Below, piece after piece: positions 31,952-41,111 of a stretch of 64,000 bases of DNA. Under the pieces are notes generated by a model. The model made no database searches. It saw only the letters and a program-made list of their open reading frames with translations, and had not been told where the DNA came from. Position numbers and translations under genes: made by a program. Each line of letters opens with the position of its first letter. Position 1 is the first letter of the stretch. The stretch comes from Amycolatopsis regifaucium (GTDB taxonomy: Bacteria > Actinomycetota > Actinomycetes > Mycobacteriales > Pseudonocardiaceae). Location of the stretch: NCBI RefSeq assembly GCF_001613935.1, contig NZ_LQCI01000007.1:83943-147942 (forward strand). The letters are read 5' to 3'.

Positions 31952-34669
31952 GTGACGTCTCGCGACGGTTTCGACAGTGTCGTGTTCGAACCGAAAAATC
32001 CCCCTCGGACCAGCGGATTCGTCTTCTGGAACGCAGCCGGGGGCATACCGGGGGCCGAGGAGGTGACGGTCGCTCTTCCCGAACTCAAGACGGTGCCCTG
32101 CGTGCGGCTCCCGATGGCCGAGGCGCTCCCCGCCCTCCTGCGGTCGGGTGGGAGTGACGACGCCTCCGCGCGTTTCTGGAGCACCGCGGCGGTGGCGGCG
32201 CTGAAGCTCGCCGAGGCGGGCCGCCTGCTCCCCGGTATCACCGAGTTCGATGTGGACGCCTGGCGCGCGGGCCCGCTGGAACCCGCCGACGCCGCGTGGT
32301 TGCGGACGCTGTCGGAGGCGATGCCGCCGAGGGCACGGGCGATCCCGGAGGAGGGAAACCTGCTACCGGCGAGGTACCCGCTGCTGCGCGCGTTCCTGGA
32401 CGCCGTGGCCGACACCCTTCCCCGGACCGCCGCGGCCGCGCAGGCGACCGGCGTCAAGGCCTTCGCCGCCCCGCCGTCGCACCGTGTCCCACAGCTGCGG
32501 GACTGGGCGGCCGAGGTCGCGGCCGGACTCGATTCCGGGGTCCGGGTCTCGGTGCGGATCGAGGCGCCCGGCGACGACTTCGCGGACGGCCGCTTCACCG
32601 GCGTGGTCCAGGTGCACAGCCTCGCCGACCCCGGCGTCCTGACCGATGCCGCCGCCTTGTGGGCCGGTGACGACCGCTTCGGCCCGAGGGCCCGCATCGA
32701 CGTGATGCTGGCCCTGCGCCGCGCGGCCCAGGTGTGGCCGCCACTCGAACCGCTGCTCAGCGCGGCGGTCCCGGACGAGATCGGGCTCGGCGACGCCGAC
32801 ATCACCGAACTCCTCACCACCGGCGCACCCCTGCTGGCCACCGCGGGGATCGACGTCCACTGGCCCGCCGGTCTCGCCCGCGATCTGAGTGCGAAGGCCG
32901 TCGTCGGTGGCGGTGACGCACCACCGGACGACCTTCCGTCCTTCTTCGCCGGCGGGAAACTGCTGGAATTCGACTGGCAGCTCGCGCTCGGCGGCACCCC
33001 GCTCACCGCGGCCGAGATGGACGCGCTCGCCGAGGCGCACCGTCCCGTTGTGCGACTGCGGGACCAGTGGGTCCTCGTGGACCCGGCGCTGGCGGCGAAA
33101 GCACGGGATCGCGCCCTCAAACCGCTCACCCCGATCGACGCGCTCGGCGTCGCCTTGAGCGGAACCGCCGAGATCGACGGCGAACGCGTCGACGTCCTCA
33201 CCGACGGCTGGCTCACCGCCCTGCGGGAACGGCTGCTCGCGCCGCCCGAACCGCAGGCACCGCCACGGGGACTGGCCGCGACCCTGCGCGACTACCAGAT
33301 GCGCGGCCTGCAATGGCTCACCGCCATGACCTCGATCGGGCTCGGCGGTTGCCTCGCCGACGACATGGGCCTCGGCAAGACGGTCACCCTGATCTCCCTG
33401 CATCTGCATCGCGCACAGGGGCCGACCCTGGTCGTCTGCCCCGCCTCCCTGCTGGGCAACTGGGAACGCGAAATCACCCGGTTCGCCCCCGGCGTCCCGG
33501 TACGGCGTTTCCACGGCACCGAGCGGTCACTCGAAGGCCTCGGCGACGGCTTCGTGCTCACCACCTACGGGACACTGCGCGTCGACCCGGAACCACTGGG
33601 AAGTGTCCACTGGGGACTGCTGGTCGCCGACGAGGCCCAGCACGTGAAGAACCACCGCTCCGGCACGGCGAAGGCGTTGAGGACGCTGACGTCGTCGGCG
33701 CGGGTGGCGTTGACGGGAACGCCAGTGGAGAACAATCTCTCCGAGCTGTGGGCGATCCTCGACTGGACCACTCCCGGCCTCCTCGGCACCATGGCCGACT
33801 TCCGCCGGGTGTGGGCGAAACCGGTCGAGTCCGGAAAGGACCCCGACGCCGCGGAACGGCTGTCCCGGCTGGTCCGCCCCTTCCTGTTGCGGCGTCGCAA
33901 ATCCGATCCGGGGATCGCGCCGGAACTGCCCGCCAAGACCGAAACCGACCGGCCGGTGACGCTCACCGCCGAGCAGGCGGCGCTGTACGAGGCGACGGTG
34001 CGCGAACTGATGGCCGAGATCGCCGTCAGCGAGGGCATCGCGCGCCGCGGCCGGATCGTCAAGCTGCTCACCGGCCTCAAACAGATCTGCAACCATCCCG
34101 CGCAGTACCTCAAGGAACCGTCCGACGCGGTGCTGGACGGCCGGTCCGGCAAGCTCGAACTGCTCGACGAACTCCTCGGCACGATCCTCGCCGAGGACGG
34201 CGCGGTGCTGGTGTTCACCCAGTACGTCGCGATGGCGCGGCTGCTGGAACGCCATCTCGCCCAACGGGGGATCGGCACGCAGCTGCTGCACGGCGGCACG
34301 CCGGTGCCCAGACGCGAGGACCTCGTGCGCCGGTTCCAGGCCGGCGAGGTGCCGGTGTTCCTGTTGTCGCTCAAGGCCGCGGGCACGGGGCTCAACCTGA
34401 CCCGCGCCGATCACGTCGTGCACTACGACCGCTGGTGGAATCCGGCGGTGGAGGACCAGGCGACCGACCGGGCCTACCGGATCGGGCAGACGCGTCCGGT
34501 GCAGGTGCACCGGCTCATCGCCGAAGGCACCGTCGAGGACCGCATCGCGGCGATGTTGCGGGAGAAACGCGCGCTGGCCGACGCGGTGCTCGCCGGCGGC
34601 GAGGCCGCCCTGACCGAATTGACCGACGCGGAACTGGCCGATCTGGTCGAGTTGAGGAGTCGCCGATGA
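31952..34669 (+). CDS. SNF2-family DEAD/DEAH helicase
   Basis: A 905-residue Swi2/Snf2 ATPase. The first 430 residues are the bacterial SNF2-associated region. The motor follows: motif I DDMGLGKTVT, motif II DEAQ, motif III LTGTPVENNLSELW, then in the second lobe VFTQYVAMARLLERHL, LSLKAAGTGLNLTRADHVVHYDRWWNP and DRAYRIGQTRPVQVHRL. It is probably a double-stranded DNA translocase in repair or transcription. The GTG start is close after a GGGG run. The next gene, a SWIM zinc-finger protein, overlaps it (ATGA), a conserved pairing in actinobacteria. Confidence 0.94.
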   Translation: MTSRDGFDSVVFEPKNPPRTSGFVFWNAAGGIPGAEEVTVALPELKTVPCVRLPMAEALPALLRSGGSDDASARFWSTAAVAALKLAEAGRLLPGITEFDVDAWRAGPLEPADAAWLRTLSEAMPPRARAIPEEGNLLPARYPLLRAFLDAVADTLPRTAAAAQATGVKAFAAPPSHRVPQLRDWAAEVAAGLDSGVRVSVRIEAPGDDFADGRFTGVVQVHSLADPGVLTDAAALWAGDDRFGPRARIDVMLALRRAAQVWPPLEPLLSAAVPDEIGLGDADITELLTTGAPLLATAGIDVHWPAGLARDLSAKAVVGGGDAPPDDLPSFFAGGKLLEFDWQLALGGTPLTAAEMDALAEAHRPVVRLRDQWVLVDPALAAKARDRALKPLTPIDALGVALSGTAEIDGERVDVLTDGWLTALRERLLAPPEPQAPPRGLAATLRDYQMRGLQWLTAMTSIGLGGCLADDMGLGKTVTLISLHLHRAQGPTLVVCPASLLGNWEREITRFAPGVPVRRFHGTERSLEGLGDGFVLTTYGTLRVDPEPLGSVHWGLLVADEAQHVKNHRSGTAKALRTLTSSARVALTGTPVENNLSELWAILDWTTPGLLGTMADFRRVWAKPVESGKDPDAAERLSRLVRPFLLRRRKSDPGIAPELPAKTETDRPVTLTAEQAALYEATVRELMAEIAVSEGIARRGRIVKLLTGLKQICNHPAQYLKEPSDAVLDGRSGKLELLDELLGTILAEDGAVLVFTQYVAMARLLERHLAQRGIGTQLLHGGTPVPRREDLVRRFQAGEVPVFLLSLKAAGTGLNLTRADHVVHYDRWWNPAVEDQATDRAYRIGQTRPVQVHRLIAEGTVEDRIAAMLREKRALADAVLAGGEAALTELTDAELADLVELRSRR

Positions 34670-35826
34670 GTACGCCCGACGATCGCGTCCGCGGGTTTCC
34701 CGCCTTCGGGCGACAGGGTGGCCACGGCCAGTTCGCCCGCTCGTGGTGGGGCCGCGCGTGGATCAGCGCGATGGAAGACACCGCACTGGACCTGCGGCAG
34801 CTCAAACAGGGCCGCAAGTACGCCGCGGCGGGCCGGGTCGGCCCGATCACGGTCAGCCCCGGCCGTATCGCCGCGGTGGTCGACGACCAGGAAGGCCAGT
34901 ACCGCACCGAGGTCCGGCTCGCGGAACTGACCGACGACGACTGGGACCGGTTCCTCGACCGGGTCGCCTCCCGGGCCGGGCACCTCGCCGCGCTGCTGGA
35001 CCGGGACATGCCGCACGATCTCGTCGAGGCCGCCGACGACGCCGGGGTGCACCTGCTGCCCGGGATCGGCGACCTCGACCCGGACTGTGACTGCCCCGGC
35101 TGGGAGCTGCCGTGCCGTCACGCCGCTGCGCTGTCGTTCCAGGTCTCGTGGCTGCTCGACGCCGATCCCTTCGTGCTGTTGCTGATGCGCGGCAAGGGAG
35201 AGCGGGAACTCCTCGACGAGTTGCAGCGGCGCAACGCACCGCGGTTCGTGCGCACCGGCGACGACGGCACCACACCGGAGCGTGCCTACGCCGAGGAACC
35301 GGGTCCGTTGCCCGACCTCGCCGAATTCGCTCCGACGCCGGGCCCGACCGTGCCCGGCGCCCCCGGTATCCCGGCGGAGGCCTTCACCCTCCTGGTCGCC
35401 AACGCCGGCCAGGTGGCCGGTGCGCTGCTCACGGCACAGCCGAAGCTCACCCGCAAACAGGACGCCGTCCGCCTCGCCGCCTGTCATCCGGAGACGGCCG
35501 AGCGGCTGCGTCCGGCCGGGAGCGGTGAGGACTTCGATCGGGCGGTGCTCGCGTGGCGGCACGGTGGCCGGGCCGGTCTCGAAGTCCTGGAGACCGCGTG
35601 GACACCGCCGTCGCAGACCATGGGCCGGGCGAAGGCGGCCTTCACCGAGGTGGTGGACGAACCCGGCCAGGGCCTGGAGGTCGAACGCAACCGCTGCGCC
35701 GTCCGCGGCACGGGCGTGCAGATCCGGCTGGGCAAGGACGGACTCTGGTACCCATACCGGGATCAGTGGCCGGCCGGTCCGCCCGAGACCGATCCCGGCG
35801 TGCTGTTCGCCGCGTTGCTCGGCTGA
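34666..35826 (+). CDS. SWIM zinc-finger protein, helicase partner
   Basis: A 386-residue protein. The SWIM motif CDCPGWELPCRH (CxCx..CxH) is near residue 145. It is preceded by a basic N-terminal region (GFPAFGRQGGHGQFARSWWGRAW) that is constant in this family. It starts by a four-base overlap with the SNF2 gene, so the two are made together and probably act as a complex on DNA. Its last 64 bases overlap the convergent DUF4865 gene. Confidence 0.9.
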   Translation: MSTPDDRVRGFPAFGRQGGHGQFARSWWGRAWISAMEDTALDLRQLKQGRKYAAAGRVGPITVSPGRIAAVVDDQEGQYRTEVRLAELTDDDWDRFLDRVASRAGHLAALLDRDMPHDLVEAADDAGVHLLPGIGDLDPDCDCPGWELPCRHAAALSFQVSWLLDADPFVLLLMRGKGERELLDELQRRNAPRFVRTGDDGTTPERAYAEEPGPLPDLAEFAPTPGPTVPGAPGIPAEAFTLLVANAGQVAGALLTAQPKLTRKQDAVRLAACHPETAERLRPAGSGEDFDRAVLAWRHGGRAGLEVLETAWTPPSQTMGRAKAAFTEVVDEPGQGLEVERNRCAVRGTGVQIRLGKDGLWYPYRDQWPAGPPETDPGVLFAALLG

Positions 35827-36410
35827 TCCCACTGACGTCCTCGCCGCAGCTCGTGCAGGTGCGGCGAGGACAGGTGGAGCACCCGGTACCGGACCTCGTC
35901 CGACTCCGGCGCCTGATCACGCCACAGGCTGTAGCGCACCACCTGCCAGGTATGGGGATCGACGTCCAGCGCGCCCGAGTGCGCGCCGTCCTGCCGGAGA
36001 TGCTCGCGAAGCCCGTCGAGAGCATCACCCAGGAACGCCACCGGGTCGGTCTCGGCGGGGATGCGCGTGACGTGCTTTCCCGCGGCGCCCGGAGGAGTGC
36101 CGAACGCGGGCCCTTCCTCGAAGCCGAGGACGGTCCAGTGCCGCACCGCGGGACGTCCGAAGGATTCGACGATGCCGCTGAACGGACCGCCGAACAAGAA
36201 CGCGTTCATCCCGGCCTCGTCGTACCAGAGGTAGAAGGGGGAGTACTGGTTCAAGGTCGATCCGTCGACGCCGCGCTCGCGGATCCCGTACACCTTCAGT
36301 CCCAGGCCGGCGAAGTCGTCGAACAGATGCCCGCGCGTGGCGACGCGTTCGCGGATGACGCCCATGTCGTAGTCGGCGGGCAGGGTGATCTCGTACTGCA
36401 TCGCATGCAT
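35763..36410 (-). CDS. DUF4865 family protein
   Basis: A 215-residue protein beginning MHAMQYEITLPADYDMGVIRERV, with YSPFYLWYDEAGMNAFLFGGPFSG and a C-terminal YSLWRD..EVRYRVLHLSSPHL, the DUF4865 pattern. About 25 extra residues at the end result from the overlap with the convergent SWIM gene. A TAGTAT box lies seven bases before this ATG, so the ATG at 36419 belongs to the promoter. The function is unknown; relatives neighbour TetR or LysR regulators. Confidence 0.82.
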   Translation of the reverse strand: MHAMQYEITLPADYDMGVIRERVATRGHLFDDFAGLGLKVYGIRERGVDGSTLNQYSPFYLWYDEAGMNAFLFGGPFSGIVESFGRPAVRHWTVLGFEEGPAFGTPPGAAGKHVTRIPAETDPVAFLGDALDGLREHLRQDGAHSGALDVDPHTWQVVRYSLWRDQAPESDEVRYRVLHLSSPHLHELRRGRQWDQPSNAANSTPGSVSGGPAGH

Positions 36411-36413
36411 ACC

Positions 36414-36431
36414 GTACATACTAGTAGGTAC
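36414..36431. promoter_or_regulatory. Palindrome over the DUF4865 promoter
   Basis: An 18-bp near-perfect palindrome (GTAC-A-TACTAGTA-G-GTAC) covers the -10 box TAGTAT of the minus-strand gene. A dimeric repressor, not encoded next to it, probably binds here. Confidence 0.6.
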
Positions 36432-36499
36432 AGAACGCGGGCAGGGAACTCCGCTTCGATCCCCGCCGGTGGGAACTTCACCGCCTCCGGCGAAGTACG

Positions 36500-36931
36500 T
36501 TATTTCTTGCTGAGCCGCACGATTCCTTCAGCGTCGTGGACCGCGACCACCACGATCACCTGCCGGTTGATCTGGTGGACCATCCCCGCCGGACCGGACA
36601 CCGCCTCGCCCATTCCGCCGGAGGCGGGGGCGAGGCCCACCTTCCCCGCCTGGACCGAGACCGAAAGCGGCCCCGCGCCGCCGTCGTTGGGAATCTGGTC
36701 GCCGGTCTTGACCAGGACCTCGCACTTCCCGTCGGCGCAGGCTTTCAGATTCCGGCCGTCCGCCGCGACGAACGGCGCGCCGGACGGGGCCGCGGCGTCC
36801 ATCATCGGCATGTTCTCCGCGGACGGCCTCGAACTCGCCGCGGAGATGATCGGAGTCGGCTCGGGGGTCGCGCAACCGGAGGCGAGCAACACCACGGGGA
36901 CCAGGAACAGGCATCTTCGGCGATCGACCAT
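36500..36931 (-). CDS. Putative lipoprotein
   Basis: A 143-residue protein with a lipoprotein signal: MVDRRRCLFLVPVVLLASGC, where LASGC is the lipobox and Cys is the lipidated residue. The mature part is low-complexity (TPEPTPIISAASSRPSAE), then about 80 residues with a Cys pair (KACADGKC) and beta-rich character ending VVVAVHDAEGIVRLSKK. The family is not recognised. A GTG eight codons upstream is an alternative start, but the ATG gives a standard signal. Surface or periplasmic location expected. Confidence 0.75.
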   Translation of the reverse strand: MVDRRRCLFLVPVVLLASGCATPEPTPIISAASSRPSAENMPMMDAAAPSGAPFVAADGRNLKACADGKCEVLVKTGDQIPNDGGAGPLSVSVQAGKVGLAPASGGMGEAVSGPAGMVHQINRQVIVVVAVHDAEGIVRLSKK

Positions 36932-37093
36932 GACCGACGAACGTAGCCGACGCACGAGCGTCTGGATGCACCCGAATTCCGCAATCCCGCGGCTGTTTGC
37001 AGTGCTCTGCGGCGGTCCGACCGGCGGAATGGGCCGGACCGCCGCACCACGTGGTCATGCGTGCACCGAGAGTCCGGAAAGGCTCGGCGAGTA

Positions 37094-37139
37094 GTGAAGG
37101 CCTCCTTCCTGCCTTCAGCGTAGGCAAGGAGGCCTTCAC
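37094..37139. repeat. Palindrome after the aidB-like gene (family B)
   Basis: GTGAAGGCCTCCTT and its exact complement, with an inner GCCT/AGGC pair, 30 bases beyond the minus-strand stop at 37170. It has the shape of a terminator and shares the CCTCCTTCCT-like core with the elements at 20505 and 30970. Confidence 0.75.
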
Positions 37140-37169
37140 GGACCTCTGAGGTCGTGATCGAGGGATGCC

Positions 37170-38789
37170 TCAGACCTCGGCGCGGGCGATGATCGCGCGG
37201 GTGTCCACACCGGACGGAAGCGTCCCGAACGCGACTCCCCAGTCGCCACCCAGCCGCGACGCGCAGAACGCGTCGGCCACCGCGGGCGCACCGTGGCGCA
37301 CCAGCAACGAGGCCTGCAGCACCAACGCCATCGACTCGACCAGTCGCCGCGACCGGTACTCGATGTCCGACAGATCGGACAACTCCTTGCGTAGCCTGCC
37401 CACCGCGTCGTCCAGTCGCGCGTCCGCACCGGCGGCCTGCTCGACCTCGGTGAAGTACGCCGCCACCGACTCCGGCTGCTTGGCCATCGCCCGCAACGCG
37501 TCCAGCGCCGCGACGTTGCCCGAACCCTCCCAGATCGACATCAGCGGAGCCTCACGGTAGAGCCGCGGCATCCCCGACTCCTCGACGTACCCGTTCCCGC
37601 CGAGGCATTCCAGCGCCTCCACCGCGTGCGACGGACCGCGTTTGCACACCCAGTACTTCGTCACCGCGAGCCCCAGCCGCCGGAACGCCTGCTCCCGCTC
37701 GTCGCCCGGCCGGTCGGTGGCCGCCGCCAGCCGCATTCCGACCGTCGTCGCCGCCTCCGACTCCACGACGAGGTCCGCCAGCACGTTGCCCATCAGCGGC
37801 TGATCCACCAGGTCCGCCCCGAACGCCTGGCGATGCCGCGCGTGGTGGACGGCCCGCACGGCGCCGTACCGCATCCCCGAAGCACTCCCGACCGCGCAGT
37901 CCAGCCGGGTGTTGTTCACCATCTCGATGATGGTGCGCACCCCGCGGCCCTCCTCGCCGATCAGCCAGCCGATCGCGTCGTCGTACTCGATCTCCGACGA
38001 CGCGTTGGACCGGTTGCCCAGCTTGTCCTTCAGCCGCTGCAACCGGATCCCGTTGCGCGAGCCGTCGGGCAGGACACGGGGGAGGAGGAAACACGACAGC
38101 CCACCCGGCGCCTGAGCCAGCGTCAGGAACATGTCCGACATCGGCGCCGAGGTGAACCACTTGTGCCCGACGATCACATAGCTGCCGTCACCGACCGGCC
38201 GCGCCGTGGTCGTGTTCGCCCGGACATCCGAACCGCCCTGCTTCTCCGTCATCGACATTCCGGCGATCAGCCCGCGTTTCGTGCTCGGCTCGCGCAGCCC
38301 GAAGTCGTACTCCGTCGAGGCCAGCAACGGCTCGTACCGCTCGGCCAGCTCCGGATTGAATCGCAACGCCGGCACCGCCGCGTAGGTCATCGAAATCGGG
38401 CACGTGTGCCCGGCATCGACCTGCCCCCAGACGTACATCTTCGCCGCCCGCGCCGCGTGCGCGCCCGGCCGGGAATCCCGCCACGGCGCCGCGTGCAGCC
38501 CGTGGGACACCGCGACATCCATCAGCTCGTGCCAATACGGATGGAACTCGACCTCGTCGATCCGGTTCCCGACCCGGTCATGCGTCCGCAGCACCGGCTC
38601 GTTCTCGTTGACGAGCCTGCCCCACTCCTGCGCCTGCTCACTTCCGGCCAGCCTGCCCAGAGCGTGCACCTCGGCCACCGCCCAGCCCGCGTCCGCCCGC
38701 TCCAACCCCTCCAGCAGCGCCGGATCCGCGGCGACGTCGTACTCCGCCAGCGGCGGTACCTGGTTGACGACCTCATGAGTGACCGGCAT
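37170..38789 (-). CDS. aidB: AidB-like acyl-CoA dehydrogenase
   Basis: A 539-residue flavoprotein, near the length of E. coli AidB (541). The N-terminal region HEVVNQVPPLAEYDV and FHPYWHELMDVAV, the block MTEKQGGSDVRANTT, and ECLGGNGYVEESGMPRLYREAP agree with AidB rather than with degradative acyl-CoA dehydrogenases. AidB is induced by alkylating agents in E. coli and binds DNA. GGGAGG precedes the ATG. A TetR gene overlaps its 5' end, so the pair forms an operon and the repressor probably senses an acyl-CoA or a related inducer. Confidence 0.9.
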   Translation of the reverse strand: MPVTHEVVNQVPPLAEYDVAADPALLEGLERADAGWAVAEVHALGRLAGSEQAQEWGRLVNENEPVLRTHDRVGNRIDEVEFHPYWHELMDVAVSHGLHAAPWRDSRPGAHAARAAKMYVWGQVDAGHTCPISMTYAAVPALRFNPELAERYEPLLASTEYDFGLREPSTKRGLIAGMSMTEKQGGSDVRANTTTARPVGDGSYVIVGHKWFTSAPMSDMFLTLAQAPGGLSCFLLPRVLPDGSRNGIRLQRLKDKLGNRSNASSEIEYDDAIGWLIGEEGRGVRTIIEMVNNTRLDCAVGSASGMRYGAVRAVHHARHRQAFGADLVDQPLMGNVLADLVVESEAATTVGMRLAAATDRPGDEREQAFRRLGLAVTKYWVCKRGPSHAVEALECLGGNGYVEESGMPRLYREAPLMSIWEGSGNVAALDALRAMAKQPESVAAYFTEVEQAAGADARLDDAVGRLRKELSDLSDIEYRSRRLVESMALVLQASLLVRHGAPAVADAFCASRLGGDWGVAFGTLPSGVDTRAIIARAEV

Positions 38790-39378
38790 CGGAACCTCCC
38801 AAAGAACGCAGGACGAAAGTGCGCAGCCCGGACACGTCGTCCGCACCGCCGGTGGTCAACGGGCCGATCAGCACCTCGGCAGCCGCGCCGACGAGCGCCG
38901 CGGCGGTGACCTCGGCGTCCTGTGCGGGCAACACCCCGGAACGGACGCCGTCGGACACGTGATGGGCCACCACATCGCGGAACGCGCGCCGGAACACCAG
39001 CCGCTCGGCTTCGATCGGCGCGTCGACAGGCTCGGCCAGCAGCGCGTAGGCCATCCGCGGCGTCTTCAGCGCGCGGCGCGCGAAGGTGTCGAAGACCGCC
39101 ACGATCCGCTCCTGCGGCGTGCCAGGTCGCTCCGACACCGCGCGCACCGCCTCGACCTCACGCGTCACGACCTTACGGAACAGCTCCACCACCAGCGCGG
39201 CCTTGGTGGGGAAGTGGCGGTACACGCTCCCGACCGCCACCCCCGCCCGCTCCGCGACCGCCGACACCGAACACCCCGCGTATCCGCGCTCGGCCAGCTG
39301 CTCCATGGCGGCGGCGAGGAGAGCGTCGCGCTGGGCGTCCAGACGCTCCTGGACCTTCGGTGTACGGCGATACGGCAC
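38773..39378 (-). CDS. TetR-family regulator upstream of the AidB-like gene
   Basis: A 201-residue TetR protein. The helix-turn-helix is YAGCSVSAVAERAGVAVGSVYRHFPTKAALVVEL, followed by a C-terminal domain of the type found with fatty-acid genes. It starts at a GTG (PYRRTPKVQERLDAQRDALL). Its end overlaps the aidB-like start by 17 bases. The palindrome just upstream (39386-39402) is a likely operator for autoregulation of the operon. Confidence 0.9.
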   Translation of the reverse strand: MPYRRTPKVQERLDAQRDALLAAAMEQLAERGYAGCSVSAVAERAGVAVGSVYRHFPTKAALVVELFRKVVTREVEAVRAVSERPGTPQERIVAVFDTFARRALKTPRMAYALLAEPVDAPIEAERLVFRRAFRDVVAHHVSDGVRSGVLPAQDAEVTAAALVGAAAEVLIGPLTTGGADDVSGLRTFVLRSLGGSDAGHS

Positions 39379-39385
39379 TCAAGAA

Positions 39386-39402
39386 GTGAAGCACTGATTC
39401 AC
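39386..39402. promoter_or_regulatory. TetR operator-like palindrome
   Basis: GTGAA-gcactga-TTCAC, 17 bp, eight bases upstream of the TetR gene start. Spacing and symmetry fit a TetR dimer site. Confidence 0.6.
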
Positions 39403-39410
39403 ATCTTCAG

Positions 39411-39869
39411 TCAATGGACCCTTGCCAGCTCCTCGACCGCCTTGGCGATGCCCTTCCTGTCGTAAGCGCTGGTGGGCATCGTCGCCGCGTGCACATGACG
39501 CACCACCCCGTCCCGGTCGATCAGCACGCTGCCCGACTGCTGCAGCATCTTCTTCGACAACCCGAAAGTCTCATGCGGCGTGCCACTCCGACCGGTGACC
39601 ACCCGCAGCGGCAACCCGCGCTTCGTCCGCCACGCCTTCGCCTCCGCCCGCCCCTCCGGGACGGCGATCAACACCCGCACGTCGGCGGCCGCGAACTCGG
39701 CGGCACGCGCCGCGAGATCCTTCACATGGCTGTTGCAGACCGGGCAAGTGGTCGAACGCATGAAGTAGAGCAGCACGTTGTCCTTGCCGCGGAACTCCGA
39801 CAGCCGGACAACCCGCCCGGTGGTGTCTTCCAGTACGACGTCGGGTGCCACGGAACCGGTTTCGAACAT
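39411..39869 (-). CDS. Peroxiredoxin-like (AhpC/TSA) redoxin
   Basis: A 152-residue thioredoxin-fold protein starting MFETGSVAPDVVLEDTTGRVVRLSEF, with STTCPVCNSHVKDL. The first cysteine is at the peroxidatic position and the CPVC pair could form a disulfide. It resembles the BCP/AhpC-TSA group and should reduce peroxides. GAGGAG precedes the ATG. It lies just downstream of the ECF sigma gene on the same strand (18 bases apart), so both may respond to oxidative stress. Confidence 0.85.
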   Translation of the reverse strand: MFETGSVAPDVVLEDTTGRVVRLSEFRGKDNVLLYFMRSTTCPVCNSHVKDLAARAAEFAAADVRVLIAVPEGRAEAKAWRTKRGLPLRVVTGRSGTPHETFGLSKKMLQQSGSVLIDRDGVVRHVHAATMPTSAYDRKGIAKAVEELARVH

Positions 39870-39887
39870 GAAAACTCCTCAACAGAA

Positions 39888-40421
39888 TCAGGAAGCGGGG
39901 TTGTCGAGAAAGGCACGGACCGCCGCCCGCGCCCGGTGCAGCCGGGACTTCATCGCCGCCATGCTCAGACCGAGCGCGTCAGCGACCGCCCGGCCCGTAT
40001 AGCCCTGGATGTCACGCATGATCAAGACGCGACGCTGATCGGCAGGCAATTCCGCGATCGCCGCTGCCACCCGCAGCGCTTCCAGCCGATTCAACGCGTC
40101 GTCCTCCGCCGAGACCATCGCCACGGAACCCGCCAGATCGTCACCACGCAACGCCCGACGCGCCCGCCGGAGACATTCGTTGCGCACGATCCGGAACATC
40201 CACGACGCCAGCGCACCGGTGGCCCGCAGAGAACCGATCTTGCGATACAGGATGATCAGCGCCTCCTGCGCCGAATCCTCCGCATCCTCTGGCGAAGCAC
40301 ACAACGACCGCGCGAACCGCTGCACATGCGGATGGGAACCCGAGACCAAGGCGGCGATGGCGGACGCGTCCCCGCCCTGCGCCGCCACGATCAACGACTC
40401 CCTCGGCCACTCGGCCTCCAC
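39888..40421 (-). CDS. ECF-subfamily RNA polymerase sigma factor
   Basis: A 177-residue sigma factor. Region 2 covers EDAEDSAQEALIILYRKIGSL with WMFRIVRNECLRRAR, and region 4 is IAELPADQRRVLIMRDIQGYTGRAVADALGLSMAAMKSRLHRAR. The start is the GTG six bases after GGGAGGAG. No anti-sigma gene is adjacent; the peroxiredoxin gene follows in the same direction, which suggests a stress role. Confidence 0.92.
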   Translation of the reverse strand: MEAEWPRESLIVAAQGGDASAIAALVSGSHPHVQRFARSLCASPEDAEDSAQEALIILYRKIGSLRATGALASWMFRIVRNECLRRARRALRGDDLAGSVAMVSAEDDALNRLEALRVAAAIAELPADQRRVLIMRDIQGYTGRAVADALGLSMAAMKSRLHRARAAVRAFLDNPAS

Positions 40422-40589
40422 GACAATCTCCTCCCACGCCGAGCTTGTCCCGGCCCTTAAAAGAGGCAGCACTCACACCAAAGGATTCAGCCCACGTCCG
40501 AGAGCCCCACGTGACCCCGCTCACCCCCGGCGCGGGCCTCACCGACAAACCCGATGCCCCCACCGCACGCCGATGGCATGATCGCCGCC

Positions 40590-41105
40590 ATGACCTGGAC
40601 CGCCCCCGAGGTGACCCGCCCGTCCGGCGACACCTCCGCCGCCGAGCACATCCTCCTGCCCAGCCTCCTGGCCTGGCACCGCAGCACCTTCCTCCAGAAA
40701 GTCGCCGGTCTCACCGGAGAGCAACTCGCCACGGCGTCGGTCCCACCCTCGAACCTCACCCTCCTCGGCCTCATCCGCCACCTGGCCAAGGTCGAACGCA
40801 TCTGGTTCCGCCTGCGCTACGCCGCACAAGACATCGAACCCCTCTACGACCCCGCCCTCGGCAAAGACCACGACTTCGAAGTCCTCGACGCCACCAAAGC
40901 CGAAGCCGCCTACAACACCCTCCTCGAGGAAATCCGCCTCGCCGACGAAGCCGCCGCCCACGGCTCCCTCGACGACACCTTCGACCTCGGCGGCAACCCC
41001 TTCTCGCTGCGCATGATCTACGTCCACATGATCGGCGAATACGCCCGGCACAACGGCCACGCCGACCTCCTCCGCGAACGCGTCGACAGCCACACAGGAG
41101 CCTGA
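40590..41105 (+). CDS. DinB-family (DUF664) protein
   Basis: A 171-residue four-helix protein of the DinB/YfiT superfamily, starting MTWTAPEVTRPSGDT. Likely metal ligands are His in LIRHLAKVERIWFR and the pair in MIYVHMIGEYARHNGHADLLRE. Many actinobacterial relatives are mycothiol-dependent transferases or of unknown role. A CATGAT box (40577-40582) lies seven bases before this ATG, so the ATG at 40578 is in the promoter. The P5CR-like gene follows after six bases in the same operon. Confidence 0.88.
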   Translation: MTWTAPEVTRPSGDTSAAEHILLPSLLAWHRSTFLQKVAGLTGEQLATASVPPSNLTLLGLIRHLAKVERIWFRLRYAAQDIEPLYDPALGKDHDFEVLDATKAEAAYNTLLEEIRLADEAAAHGSLDDTFDLGGNPFSLRMIYVHMIGEYARHNGHADLLRERVDSHTGA

Positions 41106-41111
41106 CCGACC

